Positions 1 through 7,810 of a stretch of DNA of 64,000 nucleotides are shown here, one piece after another; position 1 is the first letter of the stretch, and each line of letters opens with the position of its first letter. The notes under the pieces were generated by a model. The model worked only from the letters and a program-made list of their open reading frames with translations. It was not told where the DNA came from and made no database searches. The DNA is from QQUJ01 sp050287605. Lineage in GTDB: Bacteria; Pseudomonadota; Gammaproteobacteria; QQUJ01. The stretch covers positions 1 to 64,000 of the forward strand of contig JBNKCG010000027.1 in NCBI GenBank assembly GCA_050287605.1. Direction: 5' to 3'. A program made the position numbers and the translations under genes.

Positions 1-1
1 C

Positions 2-508
2 GCAATTGGCAATACGCGGGCCGCAAAGTTCTACGAGAAGCACAGCTGGTGCCGTGTCGGCAATATGATCAGCCAGTTGCAGACTCCGGATGGAGTGTTT
101 CCGCTCGAAGTATGGCGCTATGAAAAGGACCTGAATGAGGCGCGACGCCCTTCGGTAGGTGTGGCTCATGTCGTCCTCGAAACAAACTGCATGGAAAGTT
201 CTTCTCAGTTCATGCGAATTATCGGCATGCGCCCTATCTTCGATGGGCCTGAGGTTTCGGTCTACGAGATGCGCGGCGGCACACACCTGATCCTGATGCG
301 AAAAGACAAAGTCGTAACGACTGTTTCTCCCTTCGACCTGATGGTTGATGATCTTCATGCGACTCATGAAAAATTCATATCTTTGGGGCTTTCTCCCTCA
401 CCGATCGAGGCCCGCCCTGCCATAGATCATGAGGTGTTTACTGTCCGTGAACCAGCAGGGTACGTTATTACAATCTTCTCTAGTCACGCCTCCGGCAAAC
501 CCACATAA
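2..508 (+). CDS. VOC (glyoxalase/bleomycin-resistance) family protein, 5'-truncated by the window edge
   Basis: The reading frame is open to the window start: the codons before the first ATG (65) read AAKFYEKHSW, which is the typical start of a VOC module, so the gene begins outside the window. The visible part holds the end of one beta-alpha-beta-beta-beta module (around LEVWRYEKDL) and a second module starting at GVAHVVLETN and ending in HEVFTVREPAGYVITIFSSH. VOC proteins bind a divalent metal with His/Glu residues and act in isomerase, dioxygenase or resistance reactions; the substrate cannot be told here. It is a single gene, and 24 nt after the stop lies GCCTAAC (532-538), a motif also found at integron attC ends. 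Confidence 0.75.
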   Translation, partial: AIGNTRAAKFYEKHSWCRVGNMISQLQTPDGVFPLEVWRYEKDLNEARRPSVGVAHVVLETNCMESSSQFMRIIGMRPIFDGPEVSVYEMRGGTHLILMRKDKVVTTVSPFDLMVDDLHATHEKFISLGLSPSPIEARPAIDHEVFTVREPAGYVITIFSSHASGKPT

Positions 509-764
509 ATGTTGTGCCCGCCAGCGAGGAGGCCTAACAAGCGACTGTGACGTCAAATCACGCAGAGCTAAGTTGTCTACCACGTCGTATTGTCTCGCGC
601 CATTGCATTCAAAATCGTAGTGGCTTTGCGGATGCAGGCCGTGAGCGCCGTTCGGGAAACCCCATGCGACCAGGCTGCCCATGCGCATCCCTGCGCCCGC
701 TGTACTAATTCTTCCATGGGTGTTGCGTCCTCTCTTACGGGTAGGGAAATAGCTGTTTCTCGAA

Positions 765-1760
765 CTACCCGTTAACGTCGACAATCATTCGTCCGCGCAC
801 TTGCCCGGCGATAATCGCTTCGGCCAGTTGCGGCAGCTCTTCCAGCGTGGCCACGTGACCGATCTCGGTCAGGGTGGATTCGGGTAGGTCGGTAGCCAGG
901 CGTTGCCACGCTTCGCGGCGTCGTGCCGGCGGACACATCACCGAGTCGACCCCGCGTAGGCTGACGTTGCGCAGGATGAAGGGCATTACGGTGGTGGGTA
1001 GGTCGGCGCCGCCGGCCAGGCCGCAGGCTGCGACGCAGCCGCCGTAGTCGGTTTCGGCGAGGACGCGGGCGAGGATGGTCGAGCCTACGGTATCCACGGC
1101 GCCGGACCAGCGCTGGCCCTCCAAGGGACGCGGCGGCTGGTTCATCTCCTCGCGGCTAAGAATCTGGGTGGCGCCCAGTTGCTTGAGATAGTCCGCGCTT
1201 TCCGGTCGTCCGCTGACGGCCGCGACGGTGTATCCCAGCTTGGCAAGAATGGCGACCGCCACGCTGCCCACACCGCCCGAGGCGCCGGTCACGACCACGG
1301 TGCCTTTGTCGGGTGTTACGCCGGCCTCTTCCAGGGCCATGACGCACAGCATGGCGGTGAGCCCGGCGGTGCCGATGGCCATGGCGCGTCGCGTATCCAA
1401 TTCTGCCGGCAACGGGGTCAGCCACTTGGACTGCACGCGCTGGCGCTGGCTGTAGCCGCCCCAGTACTTCTCGCCCACGCTCCAGCCGGTGAGCACCACT
1501 TTGTCGCCGGGGGCGTAGTCCGCCGTTTGGGACTCCACCACCGTTCCGGCCAGATCGACGCCGGGCACCAGCGGCCAGGTGCGCACGATCTTGCCCTTGC
1601 CGGTGATGGCGAGCCCGTCCTTGTAGTTGAGGCTGGAGTAGTCGACGGCCACCAGCACGTCGCCTTCGGGCAGGTCGGCGTCGGTGAGCTGGCGGATCTC
1701 GGCGACGGTCTTGCCGGCGTCGTCCTGGGTCAGCATCAGGGCCTTGAAGGTATCGGGCAT
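765..1760 (-). CDS. acuI: Acrylyl-CoA reductase / quinone oxidoreductase, YhdH-AcuI family
   Basis: The 331-residue protein is a zinc-independent medium-chain dehydrogenase/reductase. The N-terminal GroES-like domain carries SSLNYKDGLAITGKGKI and PGVDLAGTV, followed by a Rossmann fold with VVTGASGGVGSVAVAILAKLGY (around residue 150) for NADPH. This is the signature of the YhdH/AcuI subfamily, which reduces acrylyl-CoA to propionyl-CoA and helps detoxify acrylate. The length matches the family (about 325-330). The start is supported by GAGAGGAAGAG just upstream of the ATG. It stands alone, reading leftward, 93 nt from the end of znuB. Confidence 0.88.
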   Translation of the reverse strand: MPDTFKALMLTQDDAGKTVAEIRQLTDADLPEGDVLVAVDYSSLNYKDGLAITGKGKIVRTWPLVPGVDLAGTVVESQTADYAPGDKVVLTGWSVGEKYWGGYSQRQRVQSKWLTPLPAELDTRRAMAIGTAGLTAMLCVMALEEAGVTPDKGTVVVTGASGGVGSVAVAILAKLGYTVAAVSGRPESADYLKQLGATQILSREEMNQPPRPLEGQRWSGAVDTVGSTILARVLAETDYGGCVAACGLAGGADLPTTVMPFILRNVSLRGVDSVMCPPARRREAWQRLATDLPESTLTEIGHVATLEELPQLAEAIIAGQVRGRMIVDVNG

Positions 1761-1800
1761 GGCTCTTCCTCTCGTGGGTTCTCTTTCTTATGACAATACT

Positions 1801-1836
1801 CCCGCCTGGACACGCAGAGTGCAAAGCCCAGGCGGG
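1801..1836 (-). terminator. Stem-loop after znuB, possible terminator
   Basis: A 9-bp perfect inverted repeat (CCCGCCTGG at 1801-1809 and CCAGGCGGG at 1828-1836) lies 17 nt past the znuB stop. No clear U-run follows on the minus strand, so it may be a processing or rho-assisted end rather than a classical intrinsic terminator. Confidence 0.4.
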
Positions 1837-1853
1837 CATGGATGTGTTCGCTG

Positions 1854-2672
1854 CTAGCCGGCGGGGAAATTCCGCGGCCGGCCGCGCGCCAGCGCGGCAC
1901 CGGTGAGGGTGGCGGCAAACAGCAGCGTCGCCGCCACCACGATGGAGGGGCCGCTGGGGGTGTCCCACAGCAGCGATCCGCCGAGGCCGCCCAGCACCGC
2001 CAGCAGACCCAGCAGCGCGGCGCCCGCCGCCATCTGCTCCGGCGTGCGCGCGAAATGGCGCGCGGCGGCGGCGGGGATGATGAGCAGCGAGGTGATGAGC
2101 AGGATGCCGACGATCTTCATGGCGATGGCGATCACCAGGGCGATGAGCAGCATGAAGCCGAGGCGCACCGCCGTTACCGGCACCCCCTCCGCCGCGGCCA
2201 GTTCGCTGTGCACGGTCACCGCCAGCAGCGGGCGCCACATCCAGGCCAGCAGGGCGAGCACCGCCAGGCTGCCGACGCCGATTACGGCGATGTCGCTCGA
2301 TGCCACCGAGAGGATGTCGCCGAACAGGTAACCCATCAGGTCCACCCGCACCCCCTCCATGAAGCTGAGCGCCACCAAGCCGATGGAGAGCGCGGCGTGG
2401 GAGAAGATGCCGAGCAGCGTGTCGTTGGCCAGGCGCTGCTGGTGCTGCAGCGCGAACAGCAGCAGCGCCACGGTGACGCAGACGGCGAGGATGCCGACGT
2501 TGAGGTTGACGCCCAGCAGCAGCCCCAGGGCGACGCCCAGCAGCGCCGAGTGCGAGAGGCTGTCGCCGAAGTAGGCGATGCGGCGCCAGACGATGAAACA
2601 GCCCAACGGACCGCACACCAGGGCTACCAACGCCCCGGCCAGCAGGGCGCGCAGGATGAAATCGGGAATCAC
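1854..2672 (-). CDS. znuB: High-affinity zinc ABC transporter, membrane permease ZnuB
   Basis: This is a 272-residue integral membrane protein of the ABC-3 family, rich in hydrophobic helices (LLAGALVALVCGPLGCFIVW, SHSALLGVALGLLLG, LLIALVIAIAMKIVGILLI). The FGDSLSHSALLG segment near residue 35 is typical of manganese/zinc permeases. The start is a GTG at 2672-2670 whose bases overlap the znuC TGA stop (GTGA), with GAGGAGG upstream; a longer open frame to 2855 is not used because it runs inside znuC. It forms the channel for Zn2+ delivered by ZnuA and is powered by ZnuC. Confidence 0.92.
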   Translation of the reverse strand: MIPDFILRALLAGALVALVCGPLGCFIVWRRIAYFGDSLSHSALLGVALGLLLGVNLNVGILAVCVTVALLLFALQHQQRLANDTLLGIFSHAALSIGLVALSFMEGVRVDLMGYLFGDILSVASSDIAVIGVGSLAVLALLAWMWRPLLAVTVHSELAAAEGVPVTAVRLGFMLLIALVIAIAMKIVGILLITSLLIIPAAAARHFARTPEQMAAGAALLGLLAVLGGLGGSLLWDTPSGPSIVVAATLLFAATLTGAALARGRPRNFPAG

Positions 2673-3442
2673 CGCGCCTCCTCGTGATCGTGCTCGCATG
2701 CCACAACCGCCCCGGACAGGGTGTGGTCGTGGTCGTGATGGTGGGTGTAGACGGCCAGCTCCGCCGCCAGGTGCGGTTCGAACAGCGCCAGGTACTCGGG
2801 ATGCTGGCGCACCGACTCCGGCTCGCCGGCGCAGCAGACGTGGTTGTTGAGGCACACCACGCGGTCGGTGGCGGCCATCACCAGGTGCAGGTCGTGGGAG
2901 ATCATCAGCACGCCGTAGCCGTGACGCCGGCGCAGTTCGGCGATAAGGCGGTAGAGGGCCGCTTCGCCGGCGAAGTCGATGCCCTGGGTGGGCTCGTCCA
3001 GCACCAGCAGCTGGGGGCGACGCAGCAGCGCCCGGGCCAGCAGCACGCGTTGCCGCTCGCCGCCGGAGAGGGTCTGCAGGGGGGCGTCGGCGAGGTGGGG
3101 GACGCCCACCTGGGTGAGCGCTTGCTCCTGCTCCACGGCCGATGCACGCTGGGTGAGCGTCAGCATGCGCCGCACCGACAGCGGCAGTACCGGGTCGACG
3201 CTGAGGTGCTGGGGCAGATAGCCGACGGAGAGCCCCGGACGGCGGGCCACCGTTCCGGCGGTGGGCTTGAGCAGTCCCAGCAGCAGCTTGACCAGGGTGG
3301 ATTTCCCCGCGCCGTTGGGGCCGATCAGAGTGACGATCTCGCCCTCCGCCACGGCGATGTCCACCCCGGCGAGGATCTGCCGCCCGGCGACGGAGAACGC
3401 CAGACCGTGGCCTTCGATGAGGGGGGAGGCGGCGCTACTCAT
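2669..3442 (-). CDS. znuC: Zinc ABC transporter, ATP-binding subunit ZnuC
   Basis: The 257-residue ATPase has Walker A GPNGAGKST near residue 43, the signature LSGGERQRVLLARALLRRP and Walker B QLLVLDEPTQG, then the H-loop MISHDLHLV. The C-terminus is His-rich (YTHHHDHDHT and CEHDHEE), a common metal-binding tail in ZnuC. The chosen ATG gives an 8-nt overlap with zur upstream and a 4-nt overlap with znuB downstream. This implies a translationally coupled zur-znuC-znuB operon. Confidence 0.93.
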   Translation of the reverse strand: MSSAASPLIEGHGLAFSVAGRQILAGVDIAVAEGEIVTLIGPNGAGKSTLVKLLLGLLKPTAGTVARRPGLSVGYLPQHLSVDPVLPLSVRRMLTLTQRASAVEQEQALTQVGVPHLADAPLQTLSGGERQRVLLARALLRRPQLLVLDEPTQGIDFAGEAALYRLIAELRRRHGYGVLMISHDLHLVMAATDRVVCLNNHVCCAGEPESVRQHPEYLALFEPHLAAELAVYTHHHDHDHTLSGAVVACEHDHEEAR

Positions 3443-3923
3443 GGCGTGCCTGGCAGTGCATGCAGATACCTTCCAGTTCGATGCGCCCGTGGGTGAGGCG
3501 AAAGCCGGCGGCGGCGACGCAGCCTGCGATGGCTTGGTCCAGGGCCGCATCGTCGATCTCCGCCACCGCGCCGCATTCGCGGCAGATGAGGAACTGCCCG
3601 TCGTGGGCGGCGCCGGGGTGGGAGCAGCCGACGAAGGCGTTGAGCCCCGCCACCTTGTGCACCAGGCCGTGGGCCTGAAGAAAATCCAGCGCGCGGTAGA
3701 CCGTCATGGGGGCGGGTTTGGCGCCTTCGCCCGTGAGCCGTTCGAGAATGGCGTAGGCGCCCACGGGGGCGTGGCTGGCCCACACGATCTCCAGCACCCG
3801 GCGCCGCTGGGGGGTGAGGCGGGCGCCGCGCGCGCGGCAGTGCTGCTCGGCCTGATCCAGGGCGGCGGCGATGCACTGCTCGTGGTCGTGCTCGGGCGCG
3901 AGGAAGTCGGAGACGAGATTCAT
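3435..3923 (-). CDS. zur: Zinc uptake regulator Zur (Fur family repressor)
   Basis: The 162-residue protein has the Fur fold: a winged helix (ARLTPQRRRVLEIVWASHAPVGAYAIL, then PAPMTVYRALDFL as recognition helix) and a C-terminal dimer domain. The two Cys pairs CREC and CMHC form the structural zinc site. HDHEQC at the N-terminus and the GCSHPGAAHDGQFLIC stretch supply further ligands. Its place at the head of znuCB and opposite znuA marks it as Zur rather than Fur. With zinc bound it should repress both transcripts from the shared 101-nt intergenic region. Confidence 0.92.
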   Translation of the reverse strand: MNLVSDFLAPEHDHEQCIAAALDQAEQHCRARGARLTPQRRRVLEIVWASHAPVGAYAILERLTGEGAKPAPMTVYRALDFLQAHGLVHKVAGLNAFVGCSHPGAAHDGQFLICRECGAVAEIDDAALDQAIAGCVAAAGFRLTHGRIELEGICMHCQARHE

Positions 3924-3971
3924 GATGGGCTGGGACGGACCGCCGGCTGCGTGGACGCTCTATTGTGGACG

Positions 3972-4007
3972 TGATAACATCTCATAACAACGTTACTTTA
4001 TAACATT
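3972..4007. promoter_or_regulatory. Probable Zur operator between zur and znuA
   Basis: The divergent intergenic region is strikingly AT-rich for this genome and contains GTTACTTTATAAC (3992-4004), a near-palindrome matching the gammaproteobacterial Zur-box core GTTATnnTATAAC. A second AT-rich stretch (GATAACATCTCATAAC) lies just to its left. A site here could control both zur-znuCB and znuA. The call rests on motif resemblance and position. Confidence 0.6.
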
Positions 4008-4024
4008 CTAGCGAGGATGGGCCG

Positions 4025-4984
4025 ATGGGTCGGTGGCACGCGGGGTTAGGCGGCCTGGTTTGGTTGCTGGCGCTGGTCGCCGCATGGCCGGCGGTTGCCG
4101 CGGGCCCGGCGGTGGTCACCAGCGTGGCGCCGGTCCATTCGCTGGCGGCGGCGGTGATGCAGGGGGTCGGCGAGCCGCACCTGCTGGTCCGCGGCGGCGT
4201 CTCGCCGCACCACTTTGTTCTGCGGCCCTCCGATCGCCGTGCCCTGGCCGAGGCGCGGCTGGTGTTCTGGGTGGGCGAGGGAATGGAGAGCTATCTGCCG
4301 CGGGTGCTGGATCAACTGGGCGACTCGGTCCGGGTGGTGGAGCTGGCCCAGCTTCCCGGCGTGGAGCGGCTGCCCCCGCGCAGCGGCGGCATCTGGGGGC
4401 CCCACGATCACGGCGACGCGGGCGATCACGAGGTCGAATCCCACGCTGGGCCGCACCACGACGGCGAGGCCGACTACGATCCCCACTTGTGGCTCGATCC
4501 GCACAACGCTGCGCGCTGGGCCCAGGCCATGGTGGAAGCGTTGAGCGCCGCCGATCCGGCGCATGCGGCGCAGTATCGCGACAACGGCCGCCGGCTGCAG
4601 GCGCGGATTACGGCGCTGGACGGAGAGCTCAAGGCGTCGTTGGCGCCGCTGCGCGGTGTCCCCTTCGTGGTGTTTCACGATGCCTATCACTACCTGGAAC
4701 AGCGCTACGGACTGAGTGCGGCGGGCTCCATCAGCGTCGGTGACGGCCGCGCACCGGGCGCGCGCCGGCTGAGCGAGATGCGTCGGTTGATGCAGGCGCG
4801 CGGCGCGCGCTGCGTGTTCGCTGAGCCTCAGTTCGAGCCGCGACTGATTCGCACGTTAGTGGAGGGGACGGCGGTCAAAGAGGGGGTGCTGGACCCACTC
4901 GGGGCCGGGTTGACTCCCGGCCCCGAACTCTATTTCCAGCTGATGCGCCGGCTGGCGGGCGATCTTGCCGGCTGTCTGCATTAG
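4025..4984 (+). CDS. znuA: Zinc ABC transporter, periplasmic binding protein ZnuA
   Basis: The 319-residue cluster A-I (TroA-like) binding protein has a signal peptide (LVWLLALVAAWPAVAA, cleaved near residue 26). Metal-ligand motifs are SPHHFVLRPSD (His), DPHLWLDPHNA (His), VFHDAYHYLEQRY (His) and FAEPQFEPR (Glu). Between them is the His/Asp-rich mobile loop PHDHGDAGDHEVESHAGPHH (about residues 124-143), diagnostic of zinc rather than manganese binding proteins. GAGG precedes the ATG. It is transcribed opposite to zur-znuCB. Confidence 0.93.
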   Translation: MGRWHAGLGGLVWLLALVAAWPAVAAGPAVVTSVAPVHSLAAAVMQGVGEPHLLVRGGVSPHHFVLRPSDRRALAEARLVFWVGEGMESYLPRVLDQLGDSVRVVELAQLPGVERLPPRSGGIWGPHDHGDAGDHEVESHAGPHHDGEADYDPHLWLDPHNAARWAQAMVEALSAADPAHAAQYRDNGRRLQARITALDGELKASLAPLRGVPFVVFHDAYHYLEQRYGLSAAGSISVGDGRAPGARRLSEMRRLMQARGARCVFAEPQFEPRLIRTLVEGTAVKEGVLDPLGAGLTPGPELYFQLMRRLAGDLAGCLH

Positions 4985-4998
4985 CGGCGTCGGCCGCG

Positions 4999-5427
4999 TC
5001 AGTGCATGGCCCGTTCCATGATCTGGTGCACCTCCTGACCCAGACCCTGGGAGGGGATCACCACCACCTGTTTGCCGCCCACTTCCGTGGTGTAGCGCGG
5101 CGCTTCGCTGGCGTGCTCGTAGGCCTCGCCCAGTTTGTCCACCAGCTGTTGGACCTGGAGTTGCGAGAGCTGGTGCTCCTCCGCCAGCTCCTTCAGGGCA
5201 CTGACCTGGCCGTCGTGTATCCACGCAATGCCGAAGCGTTTGGGCGGCTTGCCCAGATAGACGTAGGCTTCGTGCTCGGCCGGTACCACTTCGAGATGTT
5301 CCGAAACGCGGTGGGTCAGCTCCTCGAGCGGGCCCTTGACCTCGTCCAGCTTGGTCATGGCCTCGTTGTCGGCAGGGAGCGGGGGGTAGTCGGCTCGTCC
5401 GCCGAACCATTTGTCGAACATTCCCAT
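4999..5427 (-). CDS. Conserved hypothetical protein, 142 aa, soluble
   Basis: I do not recognise a named family. The protein starts MGMFDKWFGG, has no signal peptide or membrane helix, and contains a charged helical middle (VKGPLEELTHRVSEHLEVV, then SALKELAEEHQLSQLQVQQL). It ends with a small beta segment (GGKQVVVIPSQGLGQEVHQIMERAMH). The start is fixed by a very strong AAGGAGGAGGAGACC site just before ATG 5427, although the frame stays open to 5472. It faces znuA tail to tail, 14 nt apart. Its leader carries a 10-bp hairpin. Confidence 0.7.
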   Translation of the reverse strand: MGMFDKWFGGRADYPPLPADNEAMTKLDEVKGPLEELTHRVSEHLEVVPAEHEAYVYLGKPPKRFGIAWIHDGQVSALKELAEEHQLSQLQVQQLVDKLGEAYEHASEAPRYTTEVGGKQVVVIPSQGLGQEVHQIMERAMH

Positions 5428-5466
5428 GGTCTCCTCCTCCTTCACGTGCAGTTCAAGGGGGATGGA

Positions 5467-5490
5467 CGGCACCCTCGCCTGAGGGTGCCG
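5467..5490 (-). promoter_or_regulatory. Perfect 10-bp stem-loop in the 5' leader of the 4999-5427 gene
   Basis: CGGCACCCTC (5467-5476) and GAGGGTGCCG (5481-5490) pair perfectly around a 4-nt loop, 40 nt upstream of the start codon on the coding strand. No U-run follows on either strand, so it is more likely a leader structure or mRNA stabiliser than a terminator. Confidence 0.4.
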
Positions 5491-5615
5491 CCTGTATTTA
5501 ACCCTAGGTTCCCTGGGCCAATTTGCAACCTGTTGGGGTGTGGGGTTTTTGGCACCTTGAGCCGGGAGGCGCCCCGACGTTACAGTGACCGGCGGTGGTG
5601 CACTCCGGGAGAGCC

Positions 5616-6053
5616 ATGAGCGTAAGGCGCTTTGCTGATTTCCGCTGGGACGACGTCGATCTCCTCGCCTACAAAGAGACCGGTTCGCACTTCAAAGAGG
5701 TGACGCGCCAGGTGCTGTTCGGCGAGGAGTTGGGGCTGCGCGCGCAGCTGCGCTACTTCGAGGTGGCGGCGGGCGGCTATTCGACGCTGGAGCGTCACGA
5801 GCACGCCCACGGCGTGATGATCCTGCGCGGTCGCGGCCGCGTTTTGCTGGGTGATCGCATCGAGACGGTGGCCGAACGCGACCTGGTAAGCATCCCCGCC
5901 ATGACCTGGCACCAGTTTCGCGCCGATGCCGGCGACACGCTGGGCTTTCTGTGCATGGTCAACTGCGAGCGCGACCGGCCGCAGTTGCCGGGCGAGCAGG
6001 ATTTGAAACGTTTGCGGGCCGATCCGGCCATCGCCGAGTTCATACGCTGCTGA
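5616..6053 (+). CDS. Cupin domain protein
   Basis: The 145-residue protein has a single conserved beta-barrel cupin. Motif 1 is GGYSTLERHEHAHGVMILRG with the metal ligands H-x-H-x3-H-like, and motif 2 is IPAMTWHQFRADAGDTLGF with the last His. Metal-binding cupins act as small dioxygenases, isomerases or sensors; the substrate is unknown. ATG 5616 is preferred because GGGAGAG lies directly upstream; GTG/ATG codons further 5' lack one. Its TGA stop shares a base with the ATG of the GDCCVxC gene, so the two are co-translated. Confidence 0.75.
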   Translation: MSVRRFADFRWDDVDLLAYKETGSHFKEVTRQVLFGEELGLRAQLRYFEVAAGGYSTLERHEHAHGVMILRGRGRVLLGDRIETVAERDLVSIPAMTWHQFRADAGDTLGFLCMVNCERDRPQLPGEQDLKRLRADPAIAEFIRC

Positions 6054-6265
6054 TGCGCGTCGAATTGGAATCGACGCTCACCTGTCCGGCATGCGGGCAG
6101 CGCACGACGCAGACCATGCCCGAGGATGCGTGCCTTTACTTCTTCGAGTGTCCCGGCTGCCGGCGGCTGCTCAAGCCCAAGGCGGGGGACTGCTGCGTCT
6201 TCTGTTCCTACGGCACGATTCCCTGCCCGCCGGTACAGCGGCACGGCAAGAGCGGCTGCTGCTGA
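6053..6265 (+). CDS. GDCCVxC-domain small cysteine-rich protein
   Basis: The 70-residue protein has paired cysteines CPACG and CPGC, like a rubredoxin/zinc-ribbon knuckle. It also has the family hallmark GDCCVFCSYGTIPCPP and a C-terminal GCC. This family (GDCCVxC domain-containing (seleno)protein) has members with selenocysteine in the CVxC motif; here both positions are Cys codons. The function is not established; metal binding or thiol redox is likely. The ATG overlaps the stop of the cupin gene (TGATG), implying a joint role. Confidence 0.8.
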   Translation: MRVELESTLTCPACGQRTTQTMPEDACLYFFECPGCRRLLKPKAGDCCVFCSYGTIPCPPVQRHGKSGCC

Positions 6266-6272
6266 GGGGCGG

Positions 6273-7145
6273 CTACCCGACGGATTTCATCAAATCGGCG
6301 AGATGCCGGCGTTTCTCCTCGTCGTCGTCGACGAAGCGCAGCGTGATGTTGATGAACTCCGATTCCTGACTGGGGTCGCGCGCCTCCAGGCGATGGACGA
6401 AGGCGTTGATGCGCGAGGCGCCGCTGCCGTCCACGTTGTCGAAATCGAACACCGCCAGGTCGAGGATGGCGGGGATTTCGCCTTCGCGGCGCAATACGGC
6501 GGTGACCTCATGCAGACCGATCTCCTTGATCAGACAGCGTGCCGACGCACTGCCGAAGCGGATCTGTGCCAGCAGTTTCTGAGTGACGTTGACGGTACCC
6601 GAAGGCGGCGCCGGTGTTACCGGGCCGGTGGTGGTGATGTGCTCGGCGATGGGGATGGCGCCGGAACGGGCCATGCCTTTTTCCGCCGCCTGAAGCAGAA
6701 CGTTGGCCGAGTCGTTGCCCATGGCCTGCGGACGGCTGCCGGCGGGCGGGCGCAGGTCGCTGAGCGGGTGGTGTTTGGAAAGCACCTTGGCGATCACGTC
6801 CACCAGCTTCTCGGTGGTGAAGGGTTTGGCGACGTAGTTGCTGACGCCCAGCTTGATCGCCTCCACCACGTGCTCCTTGTCGCCGCGGCTGGTGATCATG
6901 ATGAAGGGCAGGTCGCGGGTCGCTTCGTTGCCGCGAATCCAGGTGAGCAGTTCGTCGCCGGTCATCTCCGGCATCTCCCAGTCGCAGAGTACCAGCTGGT
7001 ACTTGGTATTGTTCAGCCGACTCTGCGCCTGTTTGCCGTTGGCCGCTTCCTCGATCTGGAAATGGGGAAAGTGGCTGCGCACCGCCTTCTTGATCAGGTC
7101 GCGGGTGAAGGTGGCGTCGTCGACGATGAGAACCTTGATGGTCAT
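6273..7145 (-). CDS. Response regulator with degenerate PilZ-like output domain
   Basis: The N-terminal 120 residues form a CheY-like receiver: VLIVDDATFTRDLIKK (acidic pocket), VLCDWEMPEMTGDELL (phospho-Asp), MITSRGD (Thr/Ser) and NYVAKPFT (Lys). A Pro/Gly-rich linker follows (residues 125-190). The C-terminal about 100 residues have PilZ-like strand spacing and the ending LRFVDDDEEKRRHLADLM, but lack the RxxxR and D/NxSxxG c-di-GMP motifs. ATG 7145 begins MTIKVLIVDD, the normal receiver start. No kinase gene is adjacent. The PilZ reading is tentative. Confidence 0.75.
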   Translation of the reverse strand: MTIKVLIVDDATFTRDLIKKAVRSHFPHFQIEEAANGKQAQSRLNNTKYQLVLCDWEMPEMTGDELLTWIRGNEATRDLPFIMITSRGDKEHVVEAIKLGVSNYVAKPFTTEKLVDVIAKVLSKHHPLSDLRPPAGSRPQAMGNDSANVLLQAAEKGMARSGAIPIAEHITTTGPVTPAPPSGTVNVTQKLLAQIRFGSASARCLIKEIGLHEVTAVLRREGEIPAILDLAVFDFDNVDGSGASRINAFVHRLEARDPSQESEFINITLRFVDDDEEKRRHLADLMKSVG

Positions 7146-7291
7146 CGCTGCTCTCTGCGGACGGTGAGGGATCTCTTGCATCGTAGCTCGACTGTCCGCT
7201 TCTGTCACATGTGTTGCAACGGATTGACCCGTCTACGGCTTTACCCTTTACGCTGGTGCGCGTCGACTCATTGCAAACGGAAGAGACCGCT

Positions 7292-7786
7292 ATGTCGCAA
7301 CAGAATCAGGCCAACGCCAAACGCATCGTCCGCAGCTACGTCCAGCAGATTCCCGCCGCGGGCGACGTCATCTTCGAACTGCTGTGCCCCGAGCGCGAAA
7401 CCGAGTGGTTGGACGGGTGGGATTACCGCATGATTTACTCCGAGTCCGGCTACGCGGAACCGGGATGCGTATTCAGCACCCGCGACGGCCAACACGAGAC
7501 GGTGTGGGTGGTCGCGCAACGCGATCCCGCGGTGCGCCGCATCCAGTTCGTGCGCGTGACGCCGGAGATCGCCGCCACCGAGTTGGTGGTGACGGTGGAG
7601 GAGGTGAGCGCGAACCGCTCGCACGTTCACATCCGTTACACTCACACCAGCCTGGGCGAAGCGGGCGACGCTTTGCTGGCTTCCATCACCGAGGAGGCTT
7701 TCGCTACGCGCATGCGTTTCTGGGAGGCCTCCATGACGCATTACCTGGAACAGGGGTCGACGCTGCCGCTGGCCGAGTTTCAGTAA
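7292..7786 (+). CDS. SRPBCC (START-like) domain protein
   Basis: The 164-residue protein has the helix-grip layout: an N-terminal strand/helix (AAGDVIFELLCPERETEWLDGW), central beta-sheet (VFSTRDGQHETVWVVAQRD, IQFVRVTP, ELVVTVEEV, SHVHIRYTHTSL) and a long C-terminal helix (FATRMRFWEASMTHYLEQG). Such proteins enclose small hydrophobic ligands. It is followed 24 nt later by a MerR-family regulator on the same strand, a likely transcriptional unit. The start at 7292 is chosen because the family begins shortly before the first helix; the upstream in-frame codons overlap promoter-like sequence. Confidence 0.7.
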   Translation: MSQQNQANAKRIVRSYVQQIPAAGDVIFELLCPERETEWLDGWDYRMIYSESGYAEPGCVFSTRDGQHETVWVVAQRDPAVRRIQFVRVTPEIAATELVVTVEEVSANRSHVHIRYTHTSLGEAGDALLASITEEAFATRMRFWEASMTHYLEQGSTLPLAEFQ

Positions 7787-7810
7787 CACGCAAACAGGGC
7801 GATCGGCACC

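Noticed and set aside
595..680. CGCAAAGCCAC on the minus strand, recalling a second GEMM riboswitch core
   Set aside because: There is no GNRA-capped P2 hairpin before it and no GGTAG...GGG 3' signature after it.
398..784. Minus-strand 128-aa frame near the left end
   Set aside because: It overlaps the clear VOC gene on the other strand and acuI's end, and has no ribosome-binding site or recognisable motif.
1156..2706. Long Arg/Ala-rich minus frame across acuI and znuB
   Set aside because: A shadow frame typical of GC-rich DNA, with no family features.
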